From: Lucinisca nassula
Taxonomy: Eukaryota; Mollusca; Bivalvia; Lucinida; Lucinidae
Assembly: GCA_963580285.1 (NCBI GenBank)
Contig: OY757015.1
Coordinates: 130,652,217 to 130,716,216, forward strand
Direction: 5' to 3'
Length of the DNA: 64,000 nucleotides
Position numbers and translations under genes: made by a program. Positions 33,033 to 41,879 of the stretch are shown one piece after another. The notes below the pieces were generated by a model. That model was given only the letters and a program-made list of their open reading frames with translations, was not told where the DNA came from and ran no database searches. The number at the start of each line of letters is the position of its first letter. Position 1 is the first letter of the stretch.

Positions 33033-33375
33033 AGTACAACTTCGATGGCTCGAACACCGATGGCTCGTTTACCATGGTTGAGTCGAACCCGTTCTTGAGC
33101 CCCTAGGGAATTCCTCTACATAAGAAATGGTGCGAGATAATTTAGGAGACTTTCGTCTTTTATCTTGCAAATGTATGATGTGTGTACTTATTAGAATCGC
33201 CTCGATGAGGCGATTCTTATGAGTACACACAGCATACATGATCATTACAGGATACCAAACATATGTCAAAAAGTACCTCGTTATGCCTCCTGGTTGTATG
33301 GCTCTGTGGCTCGAACTACCCTGTCTCGAACAGATTTTCGAGGTCCCAAAGGTGTTCGAGCCACTGAAGTTCGAC
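33033..33375. mobile_element. MITE with GGCTCGAACACC TIRs and central palindrome
   Basis: The left end AACTTCGATGGCTCGAACAC returns as GTGTTCGAGCCACTGAAGTT at the right, and both ends are bordered by TA. The centre (33,180-33,240) is a nearly perfect hairpin around AATCGCCTCGATGAGGCGATT. No coding capacity. Probably pogo/Tc1-mariner related; exact borders are uncertain by a few bases because of flanking TA repeats. Confidence 0.7.
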
Positions 33376-33649
33376 TATATATATATATTTTGTGCGCTAA
33401 TTCATTTGTCTATTTCATTGCCTGTATCATGCTTTACTTTGATTTTCATATAATTACTCTGATACAGTAGAACATTTGTAAATCTAATAAATAAACAAAT
33501 AAATTAATATAATAAAATGGCCGCCGTCCGTAGGTTAAAAAAGAACCGAAAATGATAGGGTCGCCTATGGCGGTAAATGAAAGGTCTCTAAATAGCGCTA
33601 ATGACGTTAAAGGTTTATAAATGTTAAAATTGGCATACAAGGTCGGAAG

Positions 33650-33722
33650 GCCGCGGTGGTGAAATGGTTAGCACGTCTGCCCGGAATGCAGGAGATCCGT
33701 GGTTCGAGTCCCGGTTGCGGTG
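33650..33722 (+). tRNA. tRNA-like sequence (SINE head), unit 1
   Basis: 73 nt that fold as a cloverleaf: acceptor GCCGCGG with TTGCGGT (wobbles), D arm with GTGGTGAAATGGTTAGCAC, anticodon stem TCTGC/GCAGG around CCGGAAT, and B box GGTTCGAGTCC. The loop would give anticodon GGA, but a serine tRNA would need a long variable arm, which is missing, and the T stem has mismatches. So it is probably a tRNA-derived promoter and not a working tRNA. Confidence 0.5.
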
Positions 33723-33992
33723 CGACCGATTTTTGTGCGCTAATTCATTTGTCTATTTCATTGCCTGTATCATGCTTTACTTTGATTTTCATATAATTAC
33801 TCTGATACAGTAGAACATTTGTAAATCTAATAAATAAACAAATAAATTAATATAATAAAATGGCCGCCGTCCGTAGGTTAAAAAAGAACCGAAAATGATA
33901 GGGTCGCCTATGGCGGTAAATGAAAGGTCTCTAAATAGCGCTAATGACGTTAAAGGTTTATAAATGTTAAAATTGGCGTACAAGGTCGGAAG

Positions 33993-34065
33993 GCCGCGGT
34001 GGTGTAATGGTTAGCACGTCTGCCCGGAATGCAGGAGATCCGTGGTTCGAGTCCCGGTTGCGGTG
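33993..34065 (+). tRNA. tRNA-like sequence (SINE head), unit 2
   Basis: Same as unit 1, differing by one base in the D arm (GGTGTAATGG). It lies about 120 bp upstream of the host exon. Confidence 0.5.
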
Positions 34066-34187
34066 CGACCGATTTTGTGCGCTAATTCATTTGTCTATTT
34101 CATTGCCTGTATCATGCTTTACTTTGATTTTCATATATATATATATATTTGGTAGTATTTGTATGGAGCTGTTTAAATATTTCACAG

Positions 34188-34352
34188 GTGAATTACCCAA
34201 GTCTGGTGTTGGAAACGCCACCGTTTGCAAGGATAACAAAGCAGGACTAGAATGTACAAATTCAAAATCTATCCAAGTCAAGGTTTGCGGGAAGGAGGAC
34301 TACAGATTTTATCTTCCATCAACGGATGCATGTCCAGAAGCGTATTGTATAG
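34188..34352 (+). CDS. Host exon, D8C-like extracellular domain (partial gene)
   Basis: A TTTCACAG acceptor precedes and a GTACGT donor follows a 165-bp open exon. Both splice sites fall after the first base of a codon (phase 1-1), the usual arrangement for exchangeable extracellular modules. The peptide starts GELPKSGVGNATVC and ends YLPSTDACPEAYC, with six cysteines. The end, VKVCG-x-YRFYLP-x-C-x-AYC, fits the C-terminal part of the D8C domain of OIT3, GP2 and uromodulin, secreted or GPI/ZP-linked proteins. The product would be extracellular. Neighbouring exons are not recognised in the window, so introns must be long and repeat-filled. Domain assignment is by eye; a different cysteine-rich module is possible. 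Confidence 0.6.
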
Positions 34353-34904
34353 GTACGTTTTAAACAAAGTATAGCGAGTTGATTGGGAATAAATATACAT
34401 TTAGCGAGCTACGGCGAGTTATTCAAACCAAACGATGTCTTTAGTTTACATGTCGTTAAAACTCTGATCAGTTAATATGACAAAAATACTAACATCTGTC
34501 CAGCAAACAATCAGTTACACTATTTATTGTAATTGCTAGACCAGTTGCAGTTTTACCACCAACAACCTCGTTAAATTACAGTGCTCTGAACAAATAGGTC
34601 CCGATGCTACACCCCCTGTCGTTGCGGTAGAATGTCTCCTCAAAATGCACCAAAGTGCAACATATATATTCATACATGTAGCCTTTCTGATCATTAAGCC
34701 CATTTATATTTGTGGAAAGCCTTCTACGCATTTATGCTATAGAGGACGTAGGTAGGTGTAGACGAGGCTTATCCATGCCTCTGTTGAATAGTACCAAGAC
34801 AAGGGAATATTTTTATTGATTTTGCGACAAATTGTTGACTATACTGTCTCAGAATAAATAATGTATTTAATACATGTCACAGAATAAATTATGTATTTAA
34901 TACA
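34353..34904 (+). other. Presumed intron, no other feature
   Basis: Non-repetitive sequence after the donor site. A short duplication near 34,855-34,900 (AGAATAAAT-ATGTATTTAATAC, twice) is the only structure noted. Confidence 0.4.
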
Positions 34905-35545
34905 AGTAAAGGCTATCGATGCAAGAAAACGATACAGTTACCTCACATTCCCCATACAAGACACCAAAGGGAAAGAAACACGAACATGAAATAACTAAGC
35001 TCCAATAAACATCGCAAACAGAAAGACAAAAGGATAGTTACCTTCCCACAAAAAAGGCCAATCGGCTTTCCAAATTAAAAATATTATTAGCAATACATAC
35101 ATGCAAAGACGAACTTTGACATCTATAAATCACGACAGGAACGGTCAATAAAAAGTATTTTACTGGTTGGCGGGGTAGGGGCTGGGGCTGGGGTCGGGGG
35201 TGGCAAGGGAGGAGGGGAGGGGGCTTAAATTGATTTTACGTTGCCACAATCCTCGCCATTGGTTCTGTCGTGTTTTAGATAAAAAATCTTTAAGCCCGCA
35301 TGAAGGATTTCAAACTCAACAGACTCAGTGCAACATCTCCACGAACATAAAAATGAAACGACTACACAGATAAAACAACGGTGAGGAGCCGAGGGCATGA
35401 AATAATTGAAATTCTGGTTCAAAGGAAAACCAACAGTTAGACTCGGGTGGGCCCGACCGGAGATTGAGCATCAGACACCAACCGACATTACCTAAGTAAG
35501 TCTTTAGTCTGAAGCCGTCATAGAAGCCCGACCCGACGGTGTGCT
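34905..35545 (-). repeat. Naiad-like PLE 3' tail, diverged
   Basis: CACCAAAGGGAAAGAAACAC, GACAGTTACTTTCCC-like and AACATCTCCACGAACAT blocks in the order of other tails. At the position of the usual G run there is a 60-bp G-rich tract (35,165-35,224). Confidence 0.75.
35165..35224 (+). other. G-rich tract, possible G-quadruplex
   Basis: Repeated runs such as GGGG-CTGGGGCTGGGG and GGGAGGAGGGGAGGGGG within 60 bp. At least six runs of three or more G with short loops fit the usual quadruplex pattern. It replaces the mononucleotide G run of other PLE tails. Confidence 0.6.
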
Positions 35546-35547
35546 TT

Positions 35548-35770
35548 TAAATAATAATAATCGACCTTATTTATAGAGGTTAACACTTTTAGTACTAGTA
35601 CTTATCTTCCACGTGGTCCTCTTTTCCTGGGTAGGAACAAGTACTAAGAAATGTGGATAAAGATTCTTGCTCAAGGAAACAACACGTTGCGCTTGCGAGG
35701 ATCGAACCGGCTACCTCTCGATCTCAAATCCGATGCTTCACCACTGCTACACAGCGCTCAACAAGAGGGC
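35548..35770 (-). repeat. tRNA-derived SINE D
   Basis: On the minus strand the head AGCGCTGTGTAGCAGTGGTG holds the A box, and AGCCGGTTCGATCCTCGC holds a perfect B box. The body TTTCCTTGAGCAAGAATC is of a kind seen in many animal SINEs. A TAAATAATAATAATC-like tail is at 35,548. Single copy in the window. Confidence 0.78.
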
Positions 35771-35780
35771 AGTAAAGTTA

Positions 35781-37115
35781 CGAGGACTGTTCAAATATGA
35801 ATGCAACTAAGCACATAAAAATGATTCCGTGATAGATTTCGATGAAAAATTTATTTTGTCCCCTAAAAGTATTCCCCTTTAAAAAATATACAAACTTTCA
35901 GTCTTCTGATCCAATCATTGAATGCATTTTGGATGTCTTTTCGAGGTATACTATGAAGGCACTGGAATATTGCAGAACCGAGGTGTTTGCGCTGTACAAA
36001 TTTTTGACCAGAAAGGTATTTTTTCAGCCGCGGGAACAAAAAAAGTCACACGGGGCAAGGTCAGGGGAATACGGGGGTGAGGGAGTTCAACAACCTTTTC
36101 CTGCTTCAGATAGTCTTGCACAAAGAACGCCTTGTGCGATGACGCATTGTCATGTAGCAATCTGGCATTGGCCCAACCAGTTCGGGGTCCTCGTTCTTTG
36201 AAATATTTCTTCAATTTTCGATGAACTTTATTCTTGTATAACTTCGCATTTACAGATTTGCCTTTAGGCACAACAACCTGAATAGCAGGGTCCTGATTAG
36301 AAAAGAATATGGCATAAATTACCTTCTTGACGCTCATGGTCCGCTTTGCAATGCATGGTCTTTTGCAATACTTTGTTGCCCATATTTTGTTCTGAATCTT
36401 TCGTTTTGGCTCAAAAAAGTGAACCCATGTCTCGTCACCTGTGACGACATTAGCGAAAGACCGTGCATTGTAATTTGGAAACTTTTTAAGGAACTTCTTG
36501 GCGCACTGAACGCGTGTCTTTTTTCTGCTCATCTGTCAACAGATGGGGAATACATCTAGCACAGATCTTTCCCATTTTCAAATCCCGTTTCAGAATTGTA
36601 TGAGCTGCTTCTAATGAGATGCCAACCATACTAGCTATTTGCCTAGTGGTGTATCGTGCATCGGTAGCAACTATTTCTTTCACTTTTTCAACCATCTTGG
36701 CAGATGTTGCTCTTTTCGGCCGACGATCATGTGGTGCATCTCATGTTGAGCCTAGTCCACAGCTGAATTTCTTACACCAACGAAAAACTGTCGGAAAAGA
36801 CATTTAATTATGCTCATAAACCGAACATATTTCATCAAAAATGCCTTTGCACCGTATACCAAGAATACAACGATTCTTAATATAGGACCGTATTTCAACG
36901 GCGTACTCCTTCTTCGACCCATGTTTTGTATTAGTATACAAGAGTAGACAGAGTTTATCGAACGATATACATGGCTAAAGTGGACGGATTTTAACAGGTT
37001 TGGTATCAATGTATAGGTAAAATGTTTTTCTACGCTGTGATATTCATTTCCAGGTGATTTTCGCATTAGTGCATGAGAAAACGTTCTTCTTGCATTCATA
37101 TTTGAACAGTCCTCG
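35781..37115 (-). mobile_element. Mariner-family element, full length
   Basis: 1,335 bp bounded by TA on both sides. The 26-bp TIRs (CGAGGACTGTTCAAATATG and onward; inner edge TGCAA) are perfect complements of each other. It carries one minus-strand transposase gene broken by frameshifts. Size, TIR length and TA target are typical of mariner. It sits between a SINE D and a SINE-like repeat B. Confidence 0.93.
35951..36930 (-). pseudogene. Mariner transposase, frameshifted
   Basis: Minus-strand pieces run in order: an N-terminal start near MGRRRSTPLK (about 36,920), an HTH part (36,486-36,695, TTRQIASMVGISLEAAHTIL), and the catalytic part (35,951-36,532). TGDETWVHFF carries the first catalytic Asp and LLHDNASSHK the second. 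The third Asp lies in a block readable only in a different frame, because a C run near 36,078 is one base short; in that frame the second-to-third spacing is 34, so DD34D. At least two other frame changes occur (near 36,530 and near 36,800). The protein would cut and paste the TIR-flanked DNA in the nucleus; this copy cannot. Confidence 0.9.
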
Positions 37116-37145
37116 TATCAAGCCTGATTAGGTTAACTACCTTGC

Positions 37146-37918
37146 ATGCTCGACCCGCCCATCGGGTCTTGGAAAAATAGATTGGGCTGCATGGTGCTGA
37201 CACGCAGATCTGAAACTGTCCACACATGAGTACTGGTAAACCGCTTAGAAGAACTAAATAGAAGTGAAGGCAATGATCAGGAATCGATACAATTAACCCG
37301 CAGCTCCAATCAGGAAAGAAACACAAACATTAAACAACAGACCATAATGGAAACAAAAAGGACAGTCAAAAGGACAGTTACTTTCCCACAAAATGGCCAA
37401 TTGGCTTTCCAAGACAAAATGATATAAGCGATACAAACACTTAAAGACAATAACAATAAACCGCGACAGAAGAACCACCTTTGAATGGTCAGTGAAACGA
37501 ATTTAACTTTGGGGGCTAAAATCCATTTTGCGTGCCCACATTCCTCGCCCATATAGCCGTCGCGATTTAGACAAATTATTTGTATTATTTGTTCAGTACG
37601 CATGATGGCCTCCCAACTCATCAGTGCAACATCGCGGACACAAAAAAATCAACCACAGAGATGAAACAATGGTGAGAACTTGACAGCAAGAAAACGCTGA
37701 AATGCTGGAGCAAAAGAAAACCAACAATTAGACTGCTGCCCAGGCAAAGTGATGTGAGTCAGATATCCCAATGCATTAAAGCAGTTTGCTTTCATTGGGC
37801 ATGAGATGTCATTTCATCCCAATGTCGGGTAAAAGTCCTACTAAATTGGAAACAAGGTCTCAAAATGGCCTAAATAATGTTGACGGGGACGTTAAACCGC
37901 AACTCAAACAAACAAACC
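37146..37918 (+). repeat. SINE-like repeat B split by PLE tail
   Basis: The left half (37,146-37,252) runs from CCCGCCCATCGGG to AACCGCTTAGAAGA. The right half (37,735-37,918) resumes at TGCCCAGGCAAAG and ends GACGGGGACGTTAAAC with a CAAACAAACAAA tail. The gap is filled by a PLE tail. Confidence 0.82.
37253..37734 (-). repeat. Naiad-like PLE 3' tail inserted in SINE B
   Basis: Left border TAGAAGTGAAGGCAATGATC; the inner blocks follow the tail consensus up to AAAGAAAACCAACAATTAG. It is a 5'-truncated insertion of about 475 bp. The host SINE continues on both sides. Confidence 0.82.
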
Positions 37919-38110
37919 TTGCTTGTACTCTGTCGTATAACATTTTTGTTGCACCCAATCTTTTTATATCGAATAATGATTTTGGCTACGGAAATCATTG
38001 CAAGCATATATTTTACTTAATGCATGTATTAAAAGACCATAAAATTCGTGTTCTGATAGGCCTTGTTGCTGTTAAATTTTATGTCCTACATTAAATTTGA
38101 AAGTTGAAAC
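37919..38110 (-). pseudogene. Naiad-like PLE RT C-terminal fragment
   Basis: GTCGTATAACATTTTTGTTG, TTTTTATATCGAATAATG and AGGCCTTGTTGC blocks match the thumb region of other copies, strongly decayed. Confidence 0.65.
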
Positions 38111-38365
38111 AAAATATAAAAATAGATGCCCAGGAAAGGCCTTAATCGCAGATTACAGCCGACCAATGGCACCAGAGGAAGCGTAACCAACAATGAGGAA
38201 AACCAAAAAAAAAAAAAAAGAGAGAAAAATTCACAGCACAGCAACCAGCTTCCTCTTCCCCACAATAGCTGATCAAGGTGCAAAAGGCACAATTAATGAA
38301 AATTAAATAAATAATAATACACTATAATGAGCATATAACATGAAGCGCCCCATCGGACAATCCGA
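38111..38365. other. No gene recognised
   Basis: Contains a short poly-A run (38,205-38,219) and nothing else supportable. Confidence 0.5.
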
Positions 38366-38645
38366 CAAAATAGAAGTGAAGGCAATGATCAGGAATCGAT
38401 ACAATTAACCAAAAGGGAAAGAATCAAAAACATGAAACAACTAGCCCCTAGTGGAAACATCACTAGCGGAAAGCCAAAAGGACAATTACTTTCCCACAAA
38501 ATGTTCAATTGGCTATCCAAAGCCAAATATTATAAGCGGTACACATACTCAATGATAAGTCATAACAAAAATAAACCACGACAGAAAAATCTACATAAAA
38601 ATAAACAACATTAGAACAACCGCCTTCATACGGTCAGTAGCGAGA
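38366..38645 (-). repeat. Naiad-like PLE 3' tail
   Basis: Left border AAATAGAAGTGAAGGCAATG, then GAAAGCCAAAAGGACAATTA and GAACAACCGCCTTCATACGG. Confidence 0.75.
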
Positions 38646-38719
38646 ACCACTGGCGTGTTTAAATATATTCCATGGGCCCAACCTTCACTTTAGGTTCTTA
38701 TATTTTTACAACGCACAAA

Positions 38720-40041
38720 GTAGTTGGTCCTTGTTGCAGGACAGATTTAAGTCCAATATTGAATTTTGAAATTAAATCAGAATGACGTCTATAAAATTTT
38801 GAAAAGGCTTTGCGTAGTTAATGGTACCGATAACCCTGATTAAGAAGTTTAGCAATTAACAATTTATTACGAGTGTTGAACTCAGTTACATGGCTACACA
38901 GTCTGGCGAATCGAATTAATTGCGAAATATAAACGCCATAGGGTGGCGCACGAGGAACATCACATCCAAAAAAAGGAAAATTTACAATCTCAAAATCAAA
39001 ATCATCGCGTTTCATAAATTTTGCACGAAACAAACCCATCTAAAATATATAGATGTAAATCCAAAAACGGGGCCTCGGTATCAGAAGAATTTGCTTTATT
39101 TAACTGAAGTTCGGGGGGGGGGGGGCTAAATTTGACTGATCAAACCATCGAAAGAGGTATTATCAATATTTGATCAATCATCCAAGTATCTAGAAGTGGA
39201 GCTGAAAGCTTCAATAATTTCAGACTGGTTTTCAGCAGAAAGGGACCTCATGAAGTCTCTCTCATAACAAAACAAAAACAAATCAGCCACGAGTGGTGCG
39301 CAATTAGTACCCACCGGAATACCCACAACTTGTCTAAATCGTATATAAATATTGTCAGAAGAAAGGTGAGAGCTTCACACACTTTCTGACATGACCATTA
39401 AGAATAATTATTTTGCTCTTCAGAAGTGAAAAATGCATTTCTTACATTACATGAAAGATAGAGGGAGTCTTCCCTATGAAATGTCCATTCAATTAAATCA
39501 TTAAGTTTTTCTTTTATAAGATTATGAGGAAGTGTAGTGTAAAGAGTGGACAAAACATAAGTAGACAGGCTTGAAGCACGAAAACGCCTGGATTTCAGTT
39601 TATTTTAAACTTTATTAGAATTTTTTATAGAGCAAAACAGATTTCTGCCTGATCTTTCGAATACTTTGTCGCAATATTTTATCACATGCTTTTTGATGGC
39701 ATCAAACATGAAGTTATTAATATGGAGAGTTCAGTGGTGGTACAAGAGCTTGAATTTGCAATAAACCCTGCTTTGTATGGTCTTTTATGAAGTTTAGGTA
39801 ACCAATATAACGTATGAAGCTTTTCTTGGCCTTCTGTAAAACAGACAGCAAACTTGGTGGCTGAATTACAAATGTGGTCATCAACTAAAGCCCTCTCTAC
39901 AGCTCAAGGCTGAAGTTCATAGACTTTAGTACCACCAAATTCTTGTTGAAGAGTGTTAACATAGTGAAGCCGTCAAACAACGACCATATTGTTAGCGACC
40001 TTATCAGCTGGAGCCAAAACAAACTTCCTATGAAATTCTTG
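38720..40041 (-). pseudogene. Naiad-like PLE reverse transcriptase, decayed
   Basis: The longest minus-strand RT stretch. From C to N terminus: GYRYHK (about 38,830), SQLIRFARLCSHV, DDFDFEIVNFPF, the catalytic RYLDD (about 39,185, followed by a stop), a GIPVGTNCAPL block (about 39,315), and upstream parts to the ADK-NN block near 40,000. YLDD and GTNCAPL are RT motifs C and B' of PLE/telomerase-type enzymes. Several stops and frameshifts are present. At 40,041 the copy is interrupted by the seven-unit ribozyme array and resumes at 41,815. Confidence 0.82.
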
Positions 40042-40119
40042 CCCTACATCATAGTGTAGATTATATTTTCTTGTCCGTGGGGATCATTGATTCCATTGTG
40101 GAATTTTGAAAATATCTGA

Positions 40120-40165
40120 GGGTCACTGATGAGGCCTAATTGGCCGAAACTAGCTAGTCTGGCCC
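40120..40165 (+). ncRNA. Type I hammerhead ribozyme, array unit 1
   Basis: Matches the consensus in every core position; cleavage is predicted six bases before the end of the element, after the C of CTAGTC. Confidence 0.9.
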
Positions 40166-40385
40166 AGAAAACATATACACCCCATATTTTTCAGTTCTGT
40201 GGTTTATTCCATTCCTTGCTTCCAAAGGATAACCCTTTTATAGAACATATTTAACTTCACTACAGCTGGTGTATGGGAATGTGTGGCGGCGGTAAAACGT
40301 CTCCCTGCCCAACATCATAGTGTAGATTATATTTTCTTGTCCTTGGGGATCATTGAATCCATTGTGGAATTTTGAAAATATCTGA

Positions 40386-40431
40386 GGGTCACTGATGAGG
40401 CCTAATTGGCGGAAACTAGCTTGTCTGGCCC
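40386..40431 (+). ncRNA. Hammerhead ribozyme, array unit 2, weakened stems
   Basis: The core CTGATGA and GAAA are kept. The base of stem II is mispaired (GGCC with GGCG), and stem III has a mismatch (AGCTTGTC). Probably reduced activity. Confidence 0.8.
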
Positions 40432-40644
40432 AGAAAACATATACACCCATATTTTTCAGTTCTGTGGTGTATTCCTTGCTTCCATAGATAACCCTTTTAT
40501 AGAACATATTTAACTTCACTACAGCTGGTGTGTGGGAATGTGTGGCGGCGGTAAAACGTCTCCCTGCCCTACATCATAGTGTAGATTATATTTTCTTGTC
40601 CTTGGGGATCATTGATTCCATTGTGGAATTTTGAAAATATCTGA

Positions 40645-40690
40645 GGGTCACTGATGAGGCCTAATTGGCCGAAACTAGCTAGTCTGGCCC
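40645..40690 (+). ncRNA. Type I hammerhead ribozyme, array unit 3
   Basis: Consensus in all core and stem positions. Confidence 0.9.
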
Positions 40691-40905
40691 AGAAAACATA
40701 AACACCCCATATTTTTCAGTTCTGTGGTGTATTCCTTACTTCCAAAGGATAACCCTTTTATAGAACATATTTAACTTCACTACAGCTGGTGTGTGGGAAT
40801 GTGTGGCGGCGGTAAAACGTCTCCCTGCCCTACATCATAGTGTAGATTATATTTTCTTGTCCTTGGGGATCATTGATTCCATTGTGGAATTTTGAAAATA
40901 TCTGA

Positions 40906-40951
40906 GGGTCACTGTTGAGGCCTAATTGGCCGAAACTAGCTTGTCTGGCCC
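40906..40951 (+). ncRNA. Hammerhead ribozyme, array unit 4, core mutation
   Basis: CTGTTGA replaces the invariant CTGATGA, and stem III has the AGCTTGTC mismatch. Expected to be inactive. Confidence 0.78.
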
Positions 40952-41165
40952 AGAAAACATATACACCCATATTTTTCAGTTCTGTGGTGTATTCCTTGCT
41001 TCCAACGGATAACCCTTTTATAGAACATATTTAGCTTCACTACAGCTGGTGTGTGGGAATGTGTGGCGGCTGTAAAACGTCTCCCTGCCCTACATCATAG
41101 TGTAGATTATATTTTCTTGTCCTTGGGGATCATTGATTCCATTGTGGAATTTTGAAAATATCTGA

Positions 41166-41211
41166 GGGTCACTGATGAGGCCTAATTGGCCGAAACTAGC
41201 TAGTCTGGCCC
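41166..41211 (+). ncRNA. Type I hammerhead ribozyme, array unit 5
   Basis: Consensus in all core and stem positions. Confidence 0.9.
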
Positions 41212-41426
41212 AGAAAACATATACACCCCATATTTTTCAGTTCTGTGGTGTATTCCTTACTTCCAAAGGATAACCCAGTTATAGAACATATTTAACTTCA
41301 CTACAGCTGGTGTGTGGGAATGTGTGGCGGCGGTAAAACGTCTCCCTGCCCTACATCATAGTGTAGATTATATTTTCTTGTCCTTGGGGATCATTGATTC
41401 CATTGTGGAATTTTGAAAATATCTGA

Positions 41427-41472
41427 GGGTCACTGATGAGGCCTAATTGGCGGAAACTAGCTAGTCTGGCCC
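41427..41472 (+). ncRNA. Hammerhead ribozyme, array unit 6, stem II variant
   Basis: Intact core and stem III, but the pair closing stem II is lost (GGCG), as in unit 2. Confidence 0.82.
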
Positions 41473-41687
41473 AGAAAACATATACACCCCATATTTTTCA
41501 GTTCTGTTTTGTATTCCTTGCTTCCAAAGGATAACCCTTTTATAGAACATATTTAACTTCACTACAGCTGGTGTGTGGGAATGTGTGGCGGCGGTAAAAT
41601 GTCTCCCTGCCCTACATCATAGTGTAGATTATATTTTCTTGTCCTTGGGGATCATTGATTCCATTGTGGAATTTAGAAAATATCTGA

Positions 41688-41733
41688 GGGTCACTGATGA
41701 GGCCTAATTGGCCGAAACTAGCTAGTCTGGTCC
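41688..41733 (+). ncRNA. Type I hammerhead ribozyme, array unit 7
   Basis: Intact core. Stem I reads GGGTCA with TGGTCC, so one C becomes T and pairs as G-U. Likely still foldable. Confidence 0.87.
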
Positions 41734-41814
41734 AGAAAACATATGCACCCCATATTTTTCAGTTCTGTGGTGTATTCCTTGCTTCCAAAGTATAACCCTT
41801 TTATAGAACATATT

Positions 41815-41872
41815 CCTATGAAATTCTTGAATACCTAGTTAAATGTGACGTAATGACGTCTTAGGTTAAGGT
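41815..41872 (-). pseudogene. Naiad-like PLE, continuation after ribozyme array
   Basis: Minus-strand continuation of the 38,720-40,041 copy: CTTGAATACCTAGTTAAATG and GACGTCTTAGGTT match, in complement, the plus-strand copy at 43,305-43,345. It ends where a plus-strand copy begins, so the two are head to head. Confidence 0.72.
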
Positions 41873-41879
41873 GGTAATA

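Larger units (their letters stand above)
33391..34138 (+). repeat. 343-bp tandem duplication carrying tRNA-like heads
   Basis: TGTGCGCTAATTCATTTGTC starts at 33,391, 33,734 and 34,076, so there are two full units and a 63-bp partial. The two full units are almost identical over 343 bp, which implies a recent duplication or copy-number change. Each ends with a tRNA-like segment and contains an A-rich CTAATAAATAAACAAATAA stretch. The partial unit ends in a TA repeat 50 bp before the host exon. Confidence 0.92.
40042..41814 (+). mobile_element. Retrozyme-like tandem array, seven ribozyme units
   Basis: 1.77 kb of head-to-tail ~261-bp monomers (ribozyme spacings 266, 259, 261, 260, 261, 261). 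Each has a hammerhead plus GGATCATTGATTCCATTGTG and TTCACTACAGCTGGTG blocks. The flanks carry a direct duplication, TTCCTATGAAATTCTTG, at 40,025-40,041 and 41,813-41,829 (15-17 bp depending on where the border is put). The interrupted sequence is the N-terminal part of a Naiad-like ORF (compare the uninterrupted form near 43,340-43,365). Thus the whole array behaves as one insertion. A multimeric RNA self-cut at each monomer would give ~260-nt units. Confidence 0.9.

Noticed and set aside
33446..33640. Two identical 64-codon minus-strand frames 343 bp apart
   Set aside because: Identity comes from the tandem duplication; the frame spans an A-rich tail and shows no domain.
33650..34065. Two functional tRNA genes (anticodon GGA)
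   Set aside because: Serine identity would need a long variable arm, the T stem is mismatched, and the units look like SINE-type duplicates; kept only as tRNA-like.
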